A stretch of 64,000 nucleotides of DNA from Brenneria nigrifluens DSM 30175 = ATCC 13028 (GCF_005484965.1 NZ_CP034036.1:1674001-1738000), one strand, 5' to 3'; shown: positions 18,004 to 26,436, counted from the first letter of the stretch. Program-made: numbers and translations. Notes: generated from the letters alone by a model not told the origin.

Positions 18004-18777
18004 TCAGATCTCCAGGCGCAGCAGGCGTATCTGCTCGCTGACCGCCCGGCTGGTGGGCAGGCGAGGGCGCGGCAGCTCAATGGTTTGAATATGGTGGATA
18101 TGTCCCGGATGGGGTTTGAATATCACCACCCGGTCGGCCAGCACCACCGCCTCTTCCACATCGTGGGTGACCAGCACGATCGACATCCCGGTCAGGCGCT
18201 GGATGCGCAGGATTTCGTTATGCATCACGCTGCGGGTTTGCGCATCGAGCTTGGAAAACGGCTCATCCATCAGCAGAATTTCCGGCTCCGTGACCAGACT
18301 GCGCGCCAGCGCCACCCGGCTGCGCATTCCGCCGGAGAGCTGGTGTGGCCAGTAGCGGGTAAAATCGGTCAGCCCGACCAGATGCAGCGCGTCCGCCACC
18401 CGCCGGCGCCGCTCGGTCTGGCTGAGGGGCAGATTCTCCAGCCCGAAATTGACGTTCTGTTGTACGCTGCGCCACGGCAGCAAGCGATCTTCCTGAAACA
18501 GATAGCCAATGCGCTGCCAGTGGCGGAAGTGCGCGGCGTCGGCGCCCTGAATGGTCAGCGATCCGCTGTCGGCGCTCAGCAGGCCGGACAAAATATTCAG
18601 CAGCGTGCTTTTACCGCAGCCGGAAGGGCCGAGCAGCGCCAGGATCTCGCCCGGATTAAGGGTTAAATCAACGTCGCGCAGCACCTGCAGCGCGCCGAAC
18701 GCTTTGCTGATGCCGGTCGCCCGGATCAGCGGCGCGGCGGCGGGTGCTGGCGCCGTCTCCTGCAACAGCGCGCTCAT
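18004..18777 (-). CDS. ABC transporter ATP-binding protein (SsuB/TauB-like)
   Basis: Nucleotide-binding subunit, 257 residues. Walker A LLGPSGCGKSTLLN is near residue 48, followed by the Q-loop, the signature LSGGMRSRVALARSL, Walker B EILLMDEPFSKLD, and the switch histidine in VTHDVEEA. The sequence is of the nitrate/sulfonate/taurine importer class. Its ATG overlaps the GntR regulator stop by four bases, so regulator and importer are co-transcribed. Confidence 0.9.
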   Translation of the reverse strand: MSALLQETAPAPAAAPLIRATGISKAFGALQVLRDVDLTLNPGEILALLGPSGCGKSTLLNILSGLLSADSGSLTIQGADAAHFRHWQRIGYLFQEDRLLPWRSVQQNVNFGLENLPLSQTERRRRVADALHLVGLTDFTRYWPHQLSGGMRSRVALARSLVTEPEILLMDEPFSKLDAQTRSVMHNEILRIQRLTGMSIVLVTHDVEEAVVLADRVVIFKPHPGHIHHIQTIELPRPRLPTSRAVSEQIRLLRLEI

Positions 18778-19493
18778 TGCTGCAGCCTCCGTTCCAGAAT
18801 GGGCAGCACGGCGCCGTCCCGGCTCAGGGTGGCGTAAACCTTTTCCAGCGTCATCGCCTGGAAGGTTTCGATATGGCGGCGGGCAATCAGCTCGACCCGC
18901 TTGCCGTCGCCCTGACTGAACGCCTCGATCATGGCGTTGTGGTCGTGCTTGATTTCCGGCTTGGTTCCCTGCACGTTAAAGCCCAGCGCCACCAGACGCG
19001 ACATTTCGTCCATCAGGCTGGAGAGCGTGCGGATCAGATGGTTGTTGCCGGAAGCCTGGGCGATGGTGAGATGAAAGCGCTTATTGGCGTTCATAAACAC
19101 GTTGATCTGTTGCGACAGCGGCGCGCGGATCTCTTCCCGGCAGGCGGCCTCCAGCCGGCGCAGTAAATCAATGTCCACGCGGCCCACCGCCAGCCGGGCG
19201 GCCAGCGGTTCAAGCTGGGCGCGGATGGTGAAAATCTCTTCCACGTCCTGCACGGTGACCGGCGCGATCTGATACCCCTTGCGCGGGCGCGACCGCAGCA
19301 GATTTTCATGGCACAGACGGGCCAGCGCCACGCGGCAACTGCTTTTGCCAATCTCATAACGTTCCATCAGCGCCTGTTCGGTGATCATGGCGCCGGGAAG
19401 CAGCCGGCAGCACAGTACATCGTGACGAATACGCAGCCAGGCGGTATCGCCCTGCGACAAGGCGGCATTTTTTTCGGATGAAATCGTAGCCAT
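18774..19493 (-). CDS. GntR-family (FCD/FadR subfamily) transcriptional regulator
   Basis: DNA-binding regulator, 239 residues. The N-terminal winged helix contains ALMERYEIGKSSCRVALARL near residues 40-60, and the all-helical C-terminal FCD ligand domain contains VEEIFTIRAQLEPLAARLA and HHxx-type metal-site histidines. FCD regulators usually sense organic acids and repress the operon they lead. It is first in the eight-gene operon. A 17-bp perfect palindrome lies 21-37 bases before its ATG, a likely autoregulatory operator. Confidence 0.88.
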   Translation of the reverse strand: MATISSEKNAALSQGDTAWLRIRHDVLCCRLLPGAMITEQALMERYEIGKSSCRVALARLCHENLLRSRPRKGYQIAPVTVQDVEEIFTIRAQLEPLAARLAVGRVDIDLLRRLEAACREEIRAPLSQQINVFMNANKRFHLTIAQASGNNHLIRTLSSLMDEMSRLVALGFNVQGTKPEIKHDHNAMIEAFSQGDGKRVELIARRHIETFQAMTLEKVYATLSRDGAVLPILERRLQQ

Positions 19494-19513
19494 CTGGAAA
19501 TCCTTAATACGTG

Positions 19514-19530
19514 CTGTGAGCAGCTCACAG
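19514..19530. promoter_or_regulatory. Perfect 17-bp palindrome, candidate GntR operator
   Basis: CTGTGAGC-A-GCTCACAG is an exact inverted repeat just upstream of the GntR gene. Odd-centre, near-20-bp dyads are usual for FCD-type GntR operators. Binding here would govern the whole importer and catabolic operon. Confidence 0.55.
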
Positions 19531-19571
19531 GAGGAGACTAGGATGCTTAACTGCAGGCAGTTTATGAAGCA

Positions 19572-19586
19572 GGCTAATAATTAGCC
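19572..19586. promoter_or_regulatory. Second perfect palindrome upstream of the GntR operon
   Basis: GGCTAAT-A-ATTAGCC is a 15-bp exact dyad 79-93 bases upstream of the GntR start. Its sequence differs from the nearer palindrome, so it may bind another protein. No gene is driven rightward from here, since ybhK ends at 19726 on the minus strand, so it should serve the GntR operon. Confidence 0.35.
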
Positions 19587-19725
19587 AATATGAAATTTGG
19601 CTTTGGATATGAGGAAAAAACATCAACTGAGCTGCTTACTGCAGGGAAAACCCATGAGGGGATTGGCAGAGGGAAGCGGTCGCCGAAGGTAAACCGTGAT
19701 GGAGAACGGGGGCGACCGGCGAGAG

Positions 19726-20631
19726 TCAGACTAACGCGGCCAATGCTTTTTCAATGGCGGCGTAAAGTAATTGGCGGTCGTGGCGGTAGGGGATATCGGC
19801 GGCTTCCAGCGGCTGTTGAATCAGCATGCGGCCGGACGGCGCGGCGGCCGGGCCGGGAGGTTGGATCACCACGTCAATCCGCCGCCCGCCCAGGTGTTTC
19901 TCCATCATCTCCAGCTTCTGCGACAGCGTCATGCCGGCGGCGGACGGGCTGAGCTCGCGGCCGAGATTGTCGATATAGATAATGGGGGCGGCGGTGTCGC
20001 GCAGAGCGCGGCTGAGATCGTCGATCAGCAGCGGCGGCATCAGGCTGGTCAGAAAGCTGCCGGGACCAATCAGGATCAGGTTGGCATCGGCCACGGCCTC
20101 CAGCGCTTCATTAGGGGCGGAGACCGGAGGATAGAGCGTCAGATCCTGCGGCAACGCGGCGAGCTGATCGATATCCACTTCGCCGTATACCGGGTTGCCC
20201 TGTTCATCAATGGCCATCAAATCAACCGGCTGCTCGGACATGGGGATTAAAAAAGCGTCGACTTTTAGCAGATCGCGCAGCAGGTTGATGGCCTCTAACG
20301 GGCGAACGCTCAGATGGTCGAGCGCTTTCAGCATCAGATTACCCAGATTATGGCCCGCCAGTTCGCCGCTGCCGTTGAAACGGTACTCAAACATGGCGGA
20401 GGCGACGCTCGGGGTGGTAATCAGCTGATTCAGGCAGTTACGGGTATCCCCCCAGGCGATCCCGCCCTCCGCGCGGCGTATTCTTCCCGTCGAGCCGCCG
20501 TTATCGGTGGTGGTGACGATGCCGGTCAGGCGCGAGCCGAGGGAGGAGAGTGAAGACATTACCCGACCCAGGCCGTGCCCGCCCCCCAGGGCGACGACCC
20601 GATCGACATCGGCCAACGTACGAATGCGCAT
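19726..20631 (-). CDS. ybhK: YvcK/CofD-like protein YbhK
   Basis: Cytosolic protein of the YvcK (gluconeogenesis factor) family with a CofD-like fold, 301 residues. The nucleotide-binding start VVALGGGHGLGRVMSSLSSL and the segment TTDNGGSTGRIR are diagnostic; GDTRNCLNQL and GNLMLKAL follow as in the family. Gram-positive members bind UDP-sugars and affect carbon metabolism and cell shape; the enterobacterial role is unproven. As in E. coli it is divergent from moaA. Confidence 0.93.
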   Translation of the reverse strand: MRIRTLADVDRVVALGGGHGLGRVMSSLSSLGSRLTGIVTTTDNGGSTGRIRRAEGGIAWGDTRNCLNQLITTPSVASAMFEYRFNGSGELAGHNLGNLMLKALDHLSVRPLEAINLLRDLLKVDAFLIPMSEQPVDLMAIDEQGNPVYGEVDIDQLAALPQDLTLYPPVSAPNEALEAVADANLILIGPGSFLTSLMPPLLIDDLSRALRDTAAPIIYIDNLGRELSPSAAGMTLSQKLEMMEKHLGGRRIDVVIQPPGPAAAPSGRMLIQQPLEAADIPYRHDRQLLYAAIEKALAALV

Positions 20632-20776
20632 AATAACCCTTATTGCTGAACTGAGGCGGTAACTGCCGCCGGTAAGGTAGCCGATTTCGCTATAAAAGGC
20701 GAAAAATCATCGTGCTGCTGTGAGCTGAGACAATGTCCGCCGCTGATTTTCCACTTATGCTATGCAGGATAAAGTA

Positions 20777-20805
20777 TTGAAAATCCGTTATATATTAAAT
20801 TATAC
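20777..20805 (+). promoter_or_regulatory. Candidate sigma70 promoter for the moa operon
   Basis: TTGAAA and TTATAC separated by 17 bases lie in the AT-rich ybhK-moaA gap, upstream of the riboswitch. Transcription from here would give a leader of about 230 bases containing the Moco aptamer. This rests on hexamer match only. Confidence 0.4.
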
Positions 20806-20917
20806 ATCGTTTTTTTAAGTGACTATGCGCCGCCATTGGCGGTAAGCTTTTGATGAAATTCATGGTTCCGCGTCCGCCTTGTCTGACCCTGTTAGTCAAA
20901 TAATAGACCGGAATCAA

Positions 20918-21027
20918 ACTCCTAGCCCTGGCGCCTAAGTGATGCGTATACGACGCATGATATGGCGCCCCGGCCGTGGCCGGAACGGTCACCAGGGTGC
21001 GAGGTAGAAATGCCTGCATCTCCCGTA
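20918..21027 (+). promoter_or_regulatory. Molybdenum cofactor (Moco) riboswitch
   Basis: The leader of moaA folds as the Moco RNA family predicts. CCCTGG (20926-20931) pairs with CCAGGG (20992-20997). ATGCGT/ACGCAT (20942-20958) and CCGGCC/GGCCGG (20970-20983) form hairpins. The conserved 3' block AGGTAGAAATGCCTGCATC (from 21003) matches the family consensus. It ends about 15 bases before the moaA start region, so Moco or Wco binding can shut off moaA translation, as in E. coli. Confidence 0.88.
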
Positions 21028-21042
21028 TTTGGAAAGGTGTTT

Positions 21043-22032
21043 ATGGCGAGTCAACTGACCGATGCGTTTGCGCGCAAGTTTTACTATTTGCGCCTGTCTG
21101 TAACCGATGTCTGCAACTTTCGTTGCACCTACTGTCTGCCGAACGGCTATAAGCCCGATGGCGCCAACCCGCACCGTTTTCTCTCCCTCGACGAGATCCG
21201 CCGCGTCAGCCGCGCGTTCGCCGAATCAGGCACGGAAAAAGTCCGTATCACCGGCGGGGAACCCTCGCTGCGCCGCGATTTCGTCGATATTATCGCCGCC
21301 ATCCGGGAAAACCCGGCGATCCGCACGCTGGCCGTCACCACCAACGGCTACCGCCTGGCCCGCGACGTGGCCCGCTGGCGCGAAGCCGGTCTGACGGCGC
21401 TGAACGTCAGCGTGGACAGCCTCGACGCCCGCCAGTTCCACGCCATTACCGGGCAGGATAAATTCCGTCAGGTGATGGACGGCATCGACGCGGCGTTCGC
21501 CTGCGGTTTCGCCAAAGTAAAGGTCAATACCGTGCTGATGCGCGACGTCAACGACGGCAGCCTGCAAACCTTTCTTGAGTGGATCAGAGCGCGTCCGATT
21601 CAGCTGCGCTTTATTGAACTGATGGAAACCGGCGACGGCGGCGCGCTGTTTCGCCGCCACCATATTTCCGGCGAGGTTATCCGCAGGCGGCTGCTGCGGC
21701 AGGGGTGGTTCGAACAGGCGCGCGGGCGCAGCGATGGTCCGGCGCGGGTATTCAGCCACCCCGATTATCAGGGGGAGATCGGGCTGATTATGCCCTACGA
21801 GAAAGATTTCTGCCTGAGCTGCAACCGCCTGCGCGTTTCCGCCATCGGCAATCTGCATCTTTGCCTGTTCGGCGATCAGGGCATTCCGCTGCGCGATCTG
21901 CTGGCCGACGACCAGCAGATCGCGGCGCTGAAAATGCGTATTTCCGGCGGCCTGGCGACCAAGAAACAGAGCCATTTTCTGCATCAGGGCAACAGCGGCA
22001 TTACGCAGAATCTGTCGTTTATCGGCGGCTGA
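21043..22032 (+). CDS. moaA: GTP 3',8-cyclase
   Basis: Radical-SAM enzyme that starts molybdopterin synthesis by cyclising GTP. It has 329 residues from the ATG at 21043 (MASQLTDAF), which has GGAAAGG upstream; an in-frame extension back to 20962 would translate the riboswitch and is rejected. The N-terminal cluster motif CNFRCTYC and the C-terminal cluster cysteines in CLSCNRLRVS and LHLCLF are present. It ends in Gly-Gly, the activating tail. It is first of moaABCDE. Confidence 0.97.
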   Translation: MASQLTDAFARKFYYLRLSVTDVCNFRCTYCLPNGYKPDGANPHRFLSLDEIRRVSRAFAESGTEKVRITGGEPSLRRDFVDIIAAIRENPAIRTLAVTTNGYRLARDVARWREAGLTALNVSVDSLDARQFHAITGQDKFRQVMDGIDAAFACGFAKVKVNTVLMRDVNDGSLQTFLEWIRARPIQLRFIELMETGDGGALFRRHHISGEVIRRRLLRQGWFEQARGRSDGPARVFSHPDYQGEIGLIMPYEKDFCLSCNRLRVSAIGNLHLCLFGDQGIPLRDLLADDQQIAALKMRISGGLATKKQSHFLHQGNSGITQNLSFIGG

Positions 22033-22066
22033 CGCCGCCGTTCAACCTATCCGTAAGGAGCTTGCC

Positions 22067-22579
22067 ATGAGTAAGGTCAGTAGCGAATTTATTCCTCTCA
22101 ATATCGCGGTGCTTACCGTATCCGAGCGGCGCACCGCGGCCGACGATACGTCGGGCGATTATCTGCGCGAAGCGGCGCAGTCCGCCGGGCACCAGATCGT
22201 CGCCAGCAGGATCGTCAGAGAAAATCTTTACCAGATCAGGGCGCAGGTATCCGCCTGGATCGCCAGCGACGAGATTCAGGCGATCCTGATCAACGGCGGA
22301 ACGGGATTTACCGCCGGCGACCTGGTGCCGGAGGCGATCGGCGTGCTATTCGACCGGGAAATCGAAGGTTTCGGCGAACTGTTCCGTATGCTGTCGTATG
22401 AAGATATCGGCACCGCCACGATCCAGTCGCGGGCGGTCGCCGGGCTGGCGAATCAGACGGTGATTTTCGCCATGCCTGGCTCGACCCGCGCCTGTCATAC
22501 CGCCTGGGAGCGCATCATCCAGGAGCAGTTGGATGCGCGCCAGAAGCCCTGTAATTTCCACCCCCATCTGAAAAAGTAA
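22067..22579 (+). CDS. moaB: Molybdopterin biosynthesis protein MoaB
   Basis: MogA/MoaB-fold protein, 170 residues. It binds molybdopterin and belongs to the adenylyltransferase family, although E. coli MoaB is dispensable. It shows LTVSERRTAADDTSGDYL at the N-terminus and the phosphate-binding NGGTGFTAGDLVPEA near residue 78. It lies 34 bases after moaA with a good AAGGAG site. Confidence 0.95.
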   Translation: MSKVSSEFIPLNIAVLTVSERRTAADDTSGDYLREAAQSAGHQIVASRIVRENLYQIRAQVSAWIASDEIQAILINGGTGFTAGDLVPEAIGVLFDREIEGFGELFRMLSYEDIGTATIQSRAVAGLANQTVIFAMPGSTRACHTAWERIIQEQLDARQKPCNFHPHLKK

Positions 22580-22586
22580 CCTGTCT

Positions 22587-23066
22587 ATGTCACAACTGAC
22601 CCATATCAATGCCGCCGGCGAGGCGATGATGGTGGACGTTTCCGCCAAGGCCGACACCGTGCGCGAAGCGCGGGCGGAAGCCTTTGTCGAAATGGCGCCG
22701 CACACGCTGGCGATGATTATCGATGGCCGCCACCATAAAGGCGACGTGTTCGCCACGGCGCGTATCGCCGGTATTCAGGCGGCGAAACGCACCTGGGAGC
22801 TGATCCCGCTGTGCCATCCGCTGCTGCTGAGTAAAGTGGCGGTTGAACTGGAGGCGCAGCCGCAATACAACCGCGTGCGCATTGAAACGCTGTGTCGCCT
22901 CGCCGGCAAGACCGGCGTGGAGATGGAAGCGCTTACCGCCGCGTCGGTGGCGGCGCTGACCATTTACGATATGTGCAAGGCGGTGCAGAAAGATATGACC
23001 ATCGGCCCGGTGCGCCTGCTGGCGAAAAGCGGCGGCAAGTCGGGCGACTTCAGGGCGGAGGAATGA
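22587..23066 (+). CDS. moaC: Cyclic pyranopterin monophosphate synthase
   Basis: Converts the MoaA product 3',8-cyclo-GTP derivative to cyclic pyranopterin monophosphate. It has 159 residues, the family length. Conserved stretches: HINAAGEAMMVDVSAK, the substrate loop LIPLCHPL near residue 73, GVEMEALTAASVAALTIYDM, and KDMTIGPVRLL with the catalytic lysine and aspartate. It lies seven bases after moaB and six before moaD. Confidence 0.97.
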   Translation: MSQLTHINAAGEAMMVDVSAKADTVREARAEAFVEMAPHTLAMIIDGRHHKGDVFATARIAGIQAAKRTWELIPLCHPLLLSKVAVELEAQPQYNRVRIETLCRLAGKTGVEMEALTAASVAALTIYDMCKAVQKDMTIGPVRLLAKSGGKSGDFRAEE

Positions 23067-23072
23067 GGAATA

Positions 23073-23318
23073 ATGATTAAGGTGCTGTTTTTCGCCCAGG
23101 TGCGCGAACTGACCGACACCGATAGTCTGACTCTGGCGGCGGAGTACGCCACGGTGGACGATCTGCGTCAGGCGCTGAGCGCCAGGGGCGACCGCTGGGC
23201 GCTGGCGCTGGAGTCCGGCAGGCTGCTGGCGGCGGTCAACCAGTCGCTGGCGGAGCCGCAACATGCGCTGCGGGACGGCGATGAGGTGGCCTTTTTCCCG
23301 CCGGTAACGGGGGGATAA
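23073..23318 (+). CDS. moaD: Molybdopterin synthase small subunit
   Basis: Ubiquitin-like sulfur carrier, 81 residues, whose C-terminus ends in the required Gly-Gly (PVTGG). It is activated as a thiocarboxylate and donates sulfur to cyclic pyranopterin monophosphate within the MoaD2-MoaE2 synthase. AGGAATAATG gives its start just after moaC; moaE begins two bases beyond its stop, so partner subunits are coupled. Confidence 0.96.
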   Translation: MIKVLFFAQVRELTDTDSLTLAAEYATVDDLRQALSARGDRWALALESGRLLAAVNQSLAEPQHALRDGDEVAFFPPVTGG

Positions 23319-23320
23319 TC

Positions 23321-23773
23321 ATGACCGAGACGCGAATTCGCGTAGGCGAAGCCCATTTCAACGTCGGCGATGAATATCAGTGGCTGGCGCAGTGCGATGA
23401 AGACGGCGCGGTGGTGACCTTTACCGGCAAGGTGCGCAATCATAATCAGGCGCGCGACGTTAGCGCGCTGACCCTGGAGCACTACCCCGGCATGACCGAA
23501 AAGGCGCTGGCGGAGATTGTCGGCCAGGCGCGCGAGCGCTGGGCGCTGCCGCGCGTTAGCGTTATCCATCGGGTCGGGGCGCTCTATCCCGGCGACGAGA
23601 TTGTGTTTGTCGGCGTCAGCGCCGCCCACCGCGGCGACGCCTTTGATGCCGCGCAGTTTATTATGGACTATCTGAAAACCCGCGCGCCGTTCTGGAAACG
23701 CGAAGCCACGCCGGATGGCGAGCGCTGGGTGGAGGCGCGCGACAGCGACGAGCAGGCGGCCCGGCGCTGGTAG
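23321..23773 (+). CDS. moaE: Molybdopterin synthase catalytic subunit
   Basis: Catalytic half of molybdopterin synthase, 150 residues. Family landmarks are VVTFTGKVRNHN near residue 36, LEHYPGMTEKAL, VIHRVGALYPGDEIVFVGV, and the active-site lysines in MDYLKTRAPFWKRE. It is the last gene of moaABCDE and is followed by a palindromic repeat rather than a simple terminator. Confidence 0.97.
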   Translation: MTETRIRVGEAHFNVGDEYQWLAQCDEDGAVVTFTGKVRNHNQARDVSALTLEHYPGMTEKALAEIVGQARERWALPRVSVIHRVGALYPGDEIVFVGVSAAHRGDAFDAAQFIMDYLKTRAPFWKREATPDGERWVEARDSDEQAARRW

Positions 23774-23838
23774 CGGTTTCGGCCGAATGAACGGTTATGT
23801 GTTAAGATAGAGGCAGGTGAGGCGTAACGCCTCTTAGG

Positions 23839-23967
<129 letters not shown>

Positions 23968-23992
23968 AATGACTTAATACAAAGGTAGCGTC

Positions 23993-24703
23993 ATGGATAG
24001 GTATCCTCGTTCGGGTGATTCGATTGTTGAACGCGCGCAGACTGGCCTTCAGGCTTATATGGCGCAGGTCTATGGCTGGATGACCTGCGGGTTGCTGCTG
24101 ACGGCGTTTGTGTCTTGGTACGCCGCCAATACGCCGGCGGTGCTCAATTTTATTTTCTCCAGCCAGATTATCTTCTTTGGCCTGATCATCGTCCAACTGG
24201 GGCTGGTATTCGTGATTTCCGGCATGGTGCAGCGCCTGAGCGGCGGAGTGGCCACCGGCCTGTTTATGCTCTATTCGGCGCTGACCGGGCTGACCATTTC
24301 CAGCATTTTCATCTTGTACTCCGGCGAGTCCATCGCCAGCACCTTTGTGATCACCGCCGGGATGTTCGGCGCCATGAGCCTGTACGGTTATACCACCAAG
24401 CGTGATTTAACCGGCCTGGGCAGCATGCTGTTTATGGCGCTGATCGGCATTATCCTGGCGTCGCTGGTGAATATCTGGCTGAAAAGCGAAGCGCTGATGT
24501 GGGCGGTGACCTATATCGGGGTGGTGGTGTTCGTCGGGCTGACGGCGTATGACACCCAGAAACTGAAACGCCTGGGCGAACAGCTGTCGGTCGACGACAA
24601 GGATAACTTCCGCAAATACTCCATCGTCGGCGCGCTGACGCTCTATCTGGACTTTATCAACCTGTTCCTGATGCTGCTGCGGATTTTCGGCAACCGCCGC
24701 TGA
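23993..24703 (+). CDS. ybhL: BAX inhibitor-1/YccA family inner-membrane protein YbhL
   Basis: Seven-transmembrane protein of the BI-1 (TMBIM) family, 236 residues, close to E. coli YbhL along its length (MDRYPRSGDS, YGYTTKRDLTGLGSML, the C-terminal LFLMLLRIFGNRR). Family members can conduct Ca2+ or protons; the E. coli role is unclear. The conserved acidic pair in the last helices is in the LTAYDTQKL and YLDFINLFL segments. As in E. coli it follows moaE, but ybhM to ybhQ are missing downstream. Confidence 0.93.
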   Translation: MDRYPRSGDSIVERAQTGLQAYMAQVYGWMTCGLLLTAFVSWYAANTPAVLNFIFSSQIIFFGLIIVQLGLVFVISGMVQRLSGGVATGLFMLYSALTGLTISSIFILYSGESIASTFVITAGMFGAMSLYGYTTKRDLTGLGSMLFMALIGIILASLVNIWLKSEALMWAVTYIGVVVFVGLTAYDTQKLKRLGEQLSVDDKDNFRKYSIVGALTLYLDFINLFLMLLRIFGNRR

Positions 24704-24723
24704 GTGCTGCTTTTCCCCTCCTT

Positions 24724-24749
24724 CCCCGGATACCGTGCGGCGTCCGGGG
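24724..24749 (+). terminator. Hairpin after ybhL
   Basis: CCCCGGA and TCCGGGG form a 7-bp stem with a 12-base loop 20 bases after the ybhL stop. There is no U tract, so termination would need help or be weak. It separates ybhL from the convergent toxin gene. Confidence 0.35.
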
Positions 24750-24777
24750 ATGCCATCCCCAATCAGTCTCCGACGCT

Positions 24778-25125
24778 TTACTCTCTGCGCAGGCAATACT
24801 GTATCAGCGCCTCTCTGATGCTTTGTCTGGTACTCAGAAAAAGCATCCCAAAAACCACGCCGTTCGCCGCATCTATACGATAAATCACCCGCAGTTGCAG
24901 CTTGGGATACACATAGTCATGGTAATGGGTTAACCCAAGATCCGCGGTTTCTTCGCAGATTGGCGCACTCTGCGGGTAATCAGCGATACGGGCTTCGAAA
25001 TTGCCGATGAATCTTTCCAGTAGCTCTGCCGATGCCTCCGGCCCGATATGCCTGGTCAGATAGTGGAACCGATCGTACAGCTGATTCTTGAAGGTCTGCG
25101 TATAGTGAATTTTATGTGGCGTCAC
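24778..25125 (-). CDS. RelE/ParE-superfamily toxin
   Basis: Probable toxin of a type II pair, 115 residues. The N-terminus KIHYTQTFKNQLYDRFHYLT, the middle PQSAPICEETADLGLTHYHD and the strand QLRVIYRIDAANGVVFGMLF fit the ParE/RelE fold, whose members cut ribosome-bound mRNA or poison gyrase; which applies is not decidable here. It overlaps the antitoxin gene by 14 bases, the usual antitoxin-first order. It occupies the position of ybhM-ybhQ in E. coli, so it was probably gained. Confidence 0.78.
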   Translation of the reverse strand: MTPHKIHYTQTFKNQLYDRFHYLTRHIGPEASAELLERFIGNFEARIADYPQSAPICEETADLGLTHYHDYVYPKLQLRVIYRIDAANGVVFGMLFLSTRQSIREALIQYCLRRE

Positions 25126-25384
25126 GCTTTACCTGACTCCGCAGACCGTCAAGAAGATCGGCGGATGATACCGTCCGGCCCGCTTTGACATCCTTCTCCG
25201 CAAAGGATAAAAGGCGCATCAACGCCATTTGCTCCTGCTGCATCTCAAACTGGCGCGGATCCTGGACGACATACAGAGGCTCGCCATTTTGGGTGACCAT
25301 CACGGGTTCGGAGACATCCATTGATGCCAGCTCTTTCTTGAATGCCGATACCGTGGTGATGCGCAAACCTGTTGCTGGGGGCAT
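25112..25384 (-). CDS. Phd/YefM-type antitoxin
   Basis: Antitoxin and probable autorepressor, 90 residues. The N-terminal DNA-binding half ITTVSAFKKELASMDVSEPVMVTQNGEPLYVV is the Phd/YefM fold; the charged C-terminal tail would wrap the toxin. It begins the operon, and the region just upstream carries repeated TGGAC-type motifs that look like its operator. Confidence 0.78.
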   Translation of the reverse strand: MPPATGLRITTVSAFKKELASMDVSEPVMVTQNGEPLYVVQDPRQFEMQQEQMALMRLLSFAEKDVKAGRTVSSADLLDGLRSQVKRDAT

Positions 25385-25415
25385 ATCAGACTCCTGGTTG
25401 AATGGTCGGGGCGGC

Positions 25416-25471
25416 TATGGACAAGAATACACCAACGGCTGAGCGGTTGTCCAAATATGGACCAAATATGG
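25416..25471. promoter_or_regulatory. Candidate antitoxin operator array
   Basis: TATGGACAA (25416-25424) and TTGTCCA (25447-25453) form an inverted pair. The decamer CCAAATATGG is repeated directly at 25451-25460 and 25462-25471. The cluster starts about 30 bases upstream of the antitoxin ATG, where Phd/YefM proteins bind to repress their own operon. Confidence 0.45.
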
Positions 25472-25508
25472 ATAACGCGATTGGCGGCGGATAAAACCCC
25501 CATTGTCT

Positions 25509-26427
25509 TCAGGCGATATTGCGCCGAAATATCCAGTAAGCCGCCGAACCGGTAGTGGCGGTAATCACAAATAGCGGCCACAGGCTGCCCCAGATAATGG
25601 CGAAGTCGGCATCCTTGAGGTAGATCTGCTTGGTGATTTCAGTGAAGTGGAGGATCGGATTAATCCAGGTGGCGTTCTGTAGCCACTGCGGCATGTTTTC
25701 TACCGGCGAGATATAGCCGGACAGCAGGATCGCCGGCATTAGAAACACGAATACGCCGATAAATGCCTGCTGCTGGGTGGAGCAGAGCGATGAAATCAGC
25801 AGCCCGAACCCCACCAGCGACAGGCCGTAAATCAGGATGGTGGGGTAGAACAGCAGCAGCGAACCGGCAAAAGGGATCTGGTAGGCGAAGATGCCGGCCA
25901 ACAGCACAATGGTGGCCTGGACGATGGCGACGACAAGGGCCGGCACCGCTTTACCCACAAAGATCTGCCAGGTCGACAAGGGGGAAACCAGTAGTTGCTC
26001 CAGCGTTCCCTGTTCGCGTTCGCGGGCAACCGACAGCGCGGTGACAATCAGCACGCCGATGGTGGTGATCAAGGCTATCAGCGACGGCACCACAAACCAT
26101 TTATAGTCCAGATTCGGGTTATACCAGTGACGCACCACCAACTCGCTGTTGTTGCTTTTCGGGCTGTCGGCCAACAATTCCAACTGATAATCGCTGACGA
26201 TCTTGCGCACATAGTTGGCGGCGATCTGGGCGCTGTTGGAGTGTCGCCCATCCAGTATGATCTGGAGCGCCGCGCTTTCGCCGCGCGCAATATCGCGGGA
26301 AAACTGCGGCGAACGGGAACAGGACAACCTGAAGGATCACCGGCAGCATCAGAATGGCGCGCGTTTGCGTTTCACGCAGCAGCGACTGGAGTTCCTTGAC
26401 GATGAGTGTCCATAAACGATGAAACAT
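25509..26427 (-). pseudogene. ybhR: ybhR, ABC-2 permease with internal deletion and frameshift
   Basis: Two frames together make a broken YbhR. The start at 26427 reads MFHRLWTLIVKELQSLLRE and on to LFPFAA, matching E. coli YbhR residues 1-41. The next recognisable stretch, FSRDIARGESAALQIILDG (E. coli about residue 105 onward), is in another frame and continues to the normal C-terminus. Some 65 codons are missing and the reading frame is shifted at about 26300. The distal 250 codons remain open. Intact YbhR is one of two permeases of the YbhGFSR drug/Na+ exporter. Confidence 0.82.
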
Positions 26428-26436
26428 ATTGGCTCC

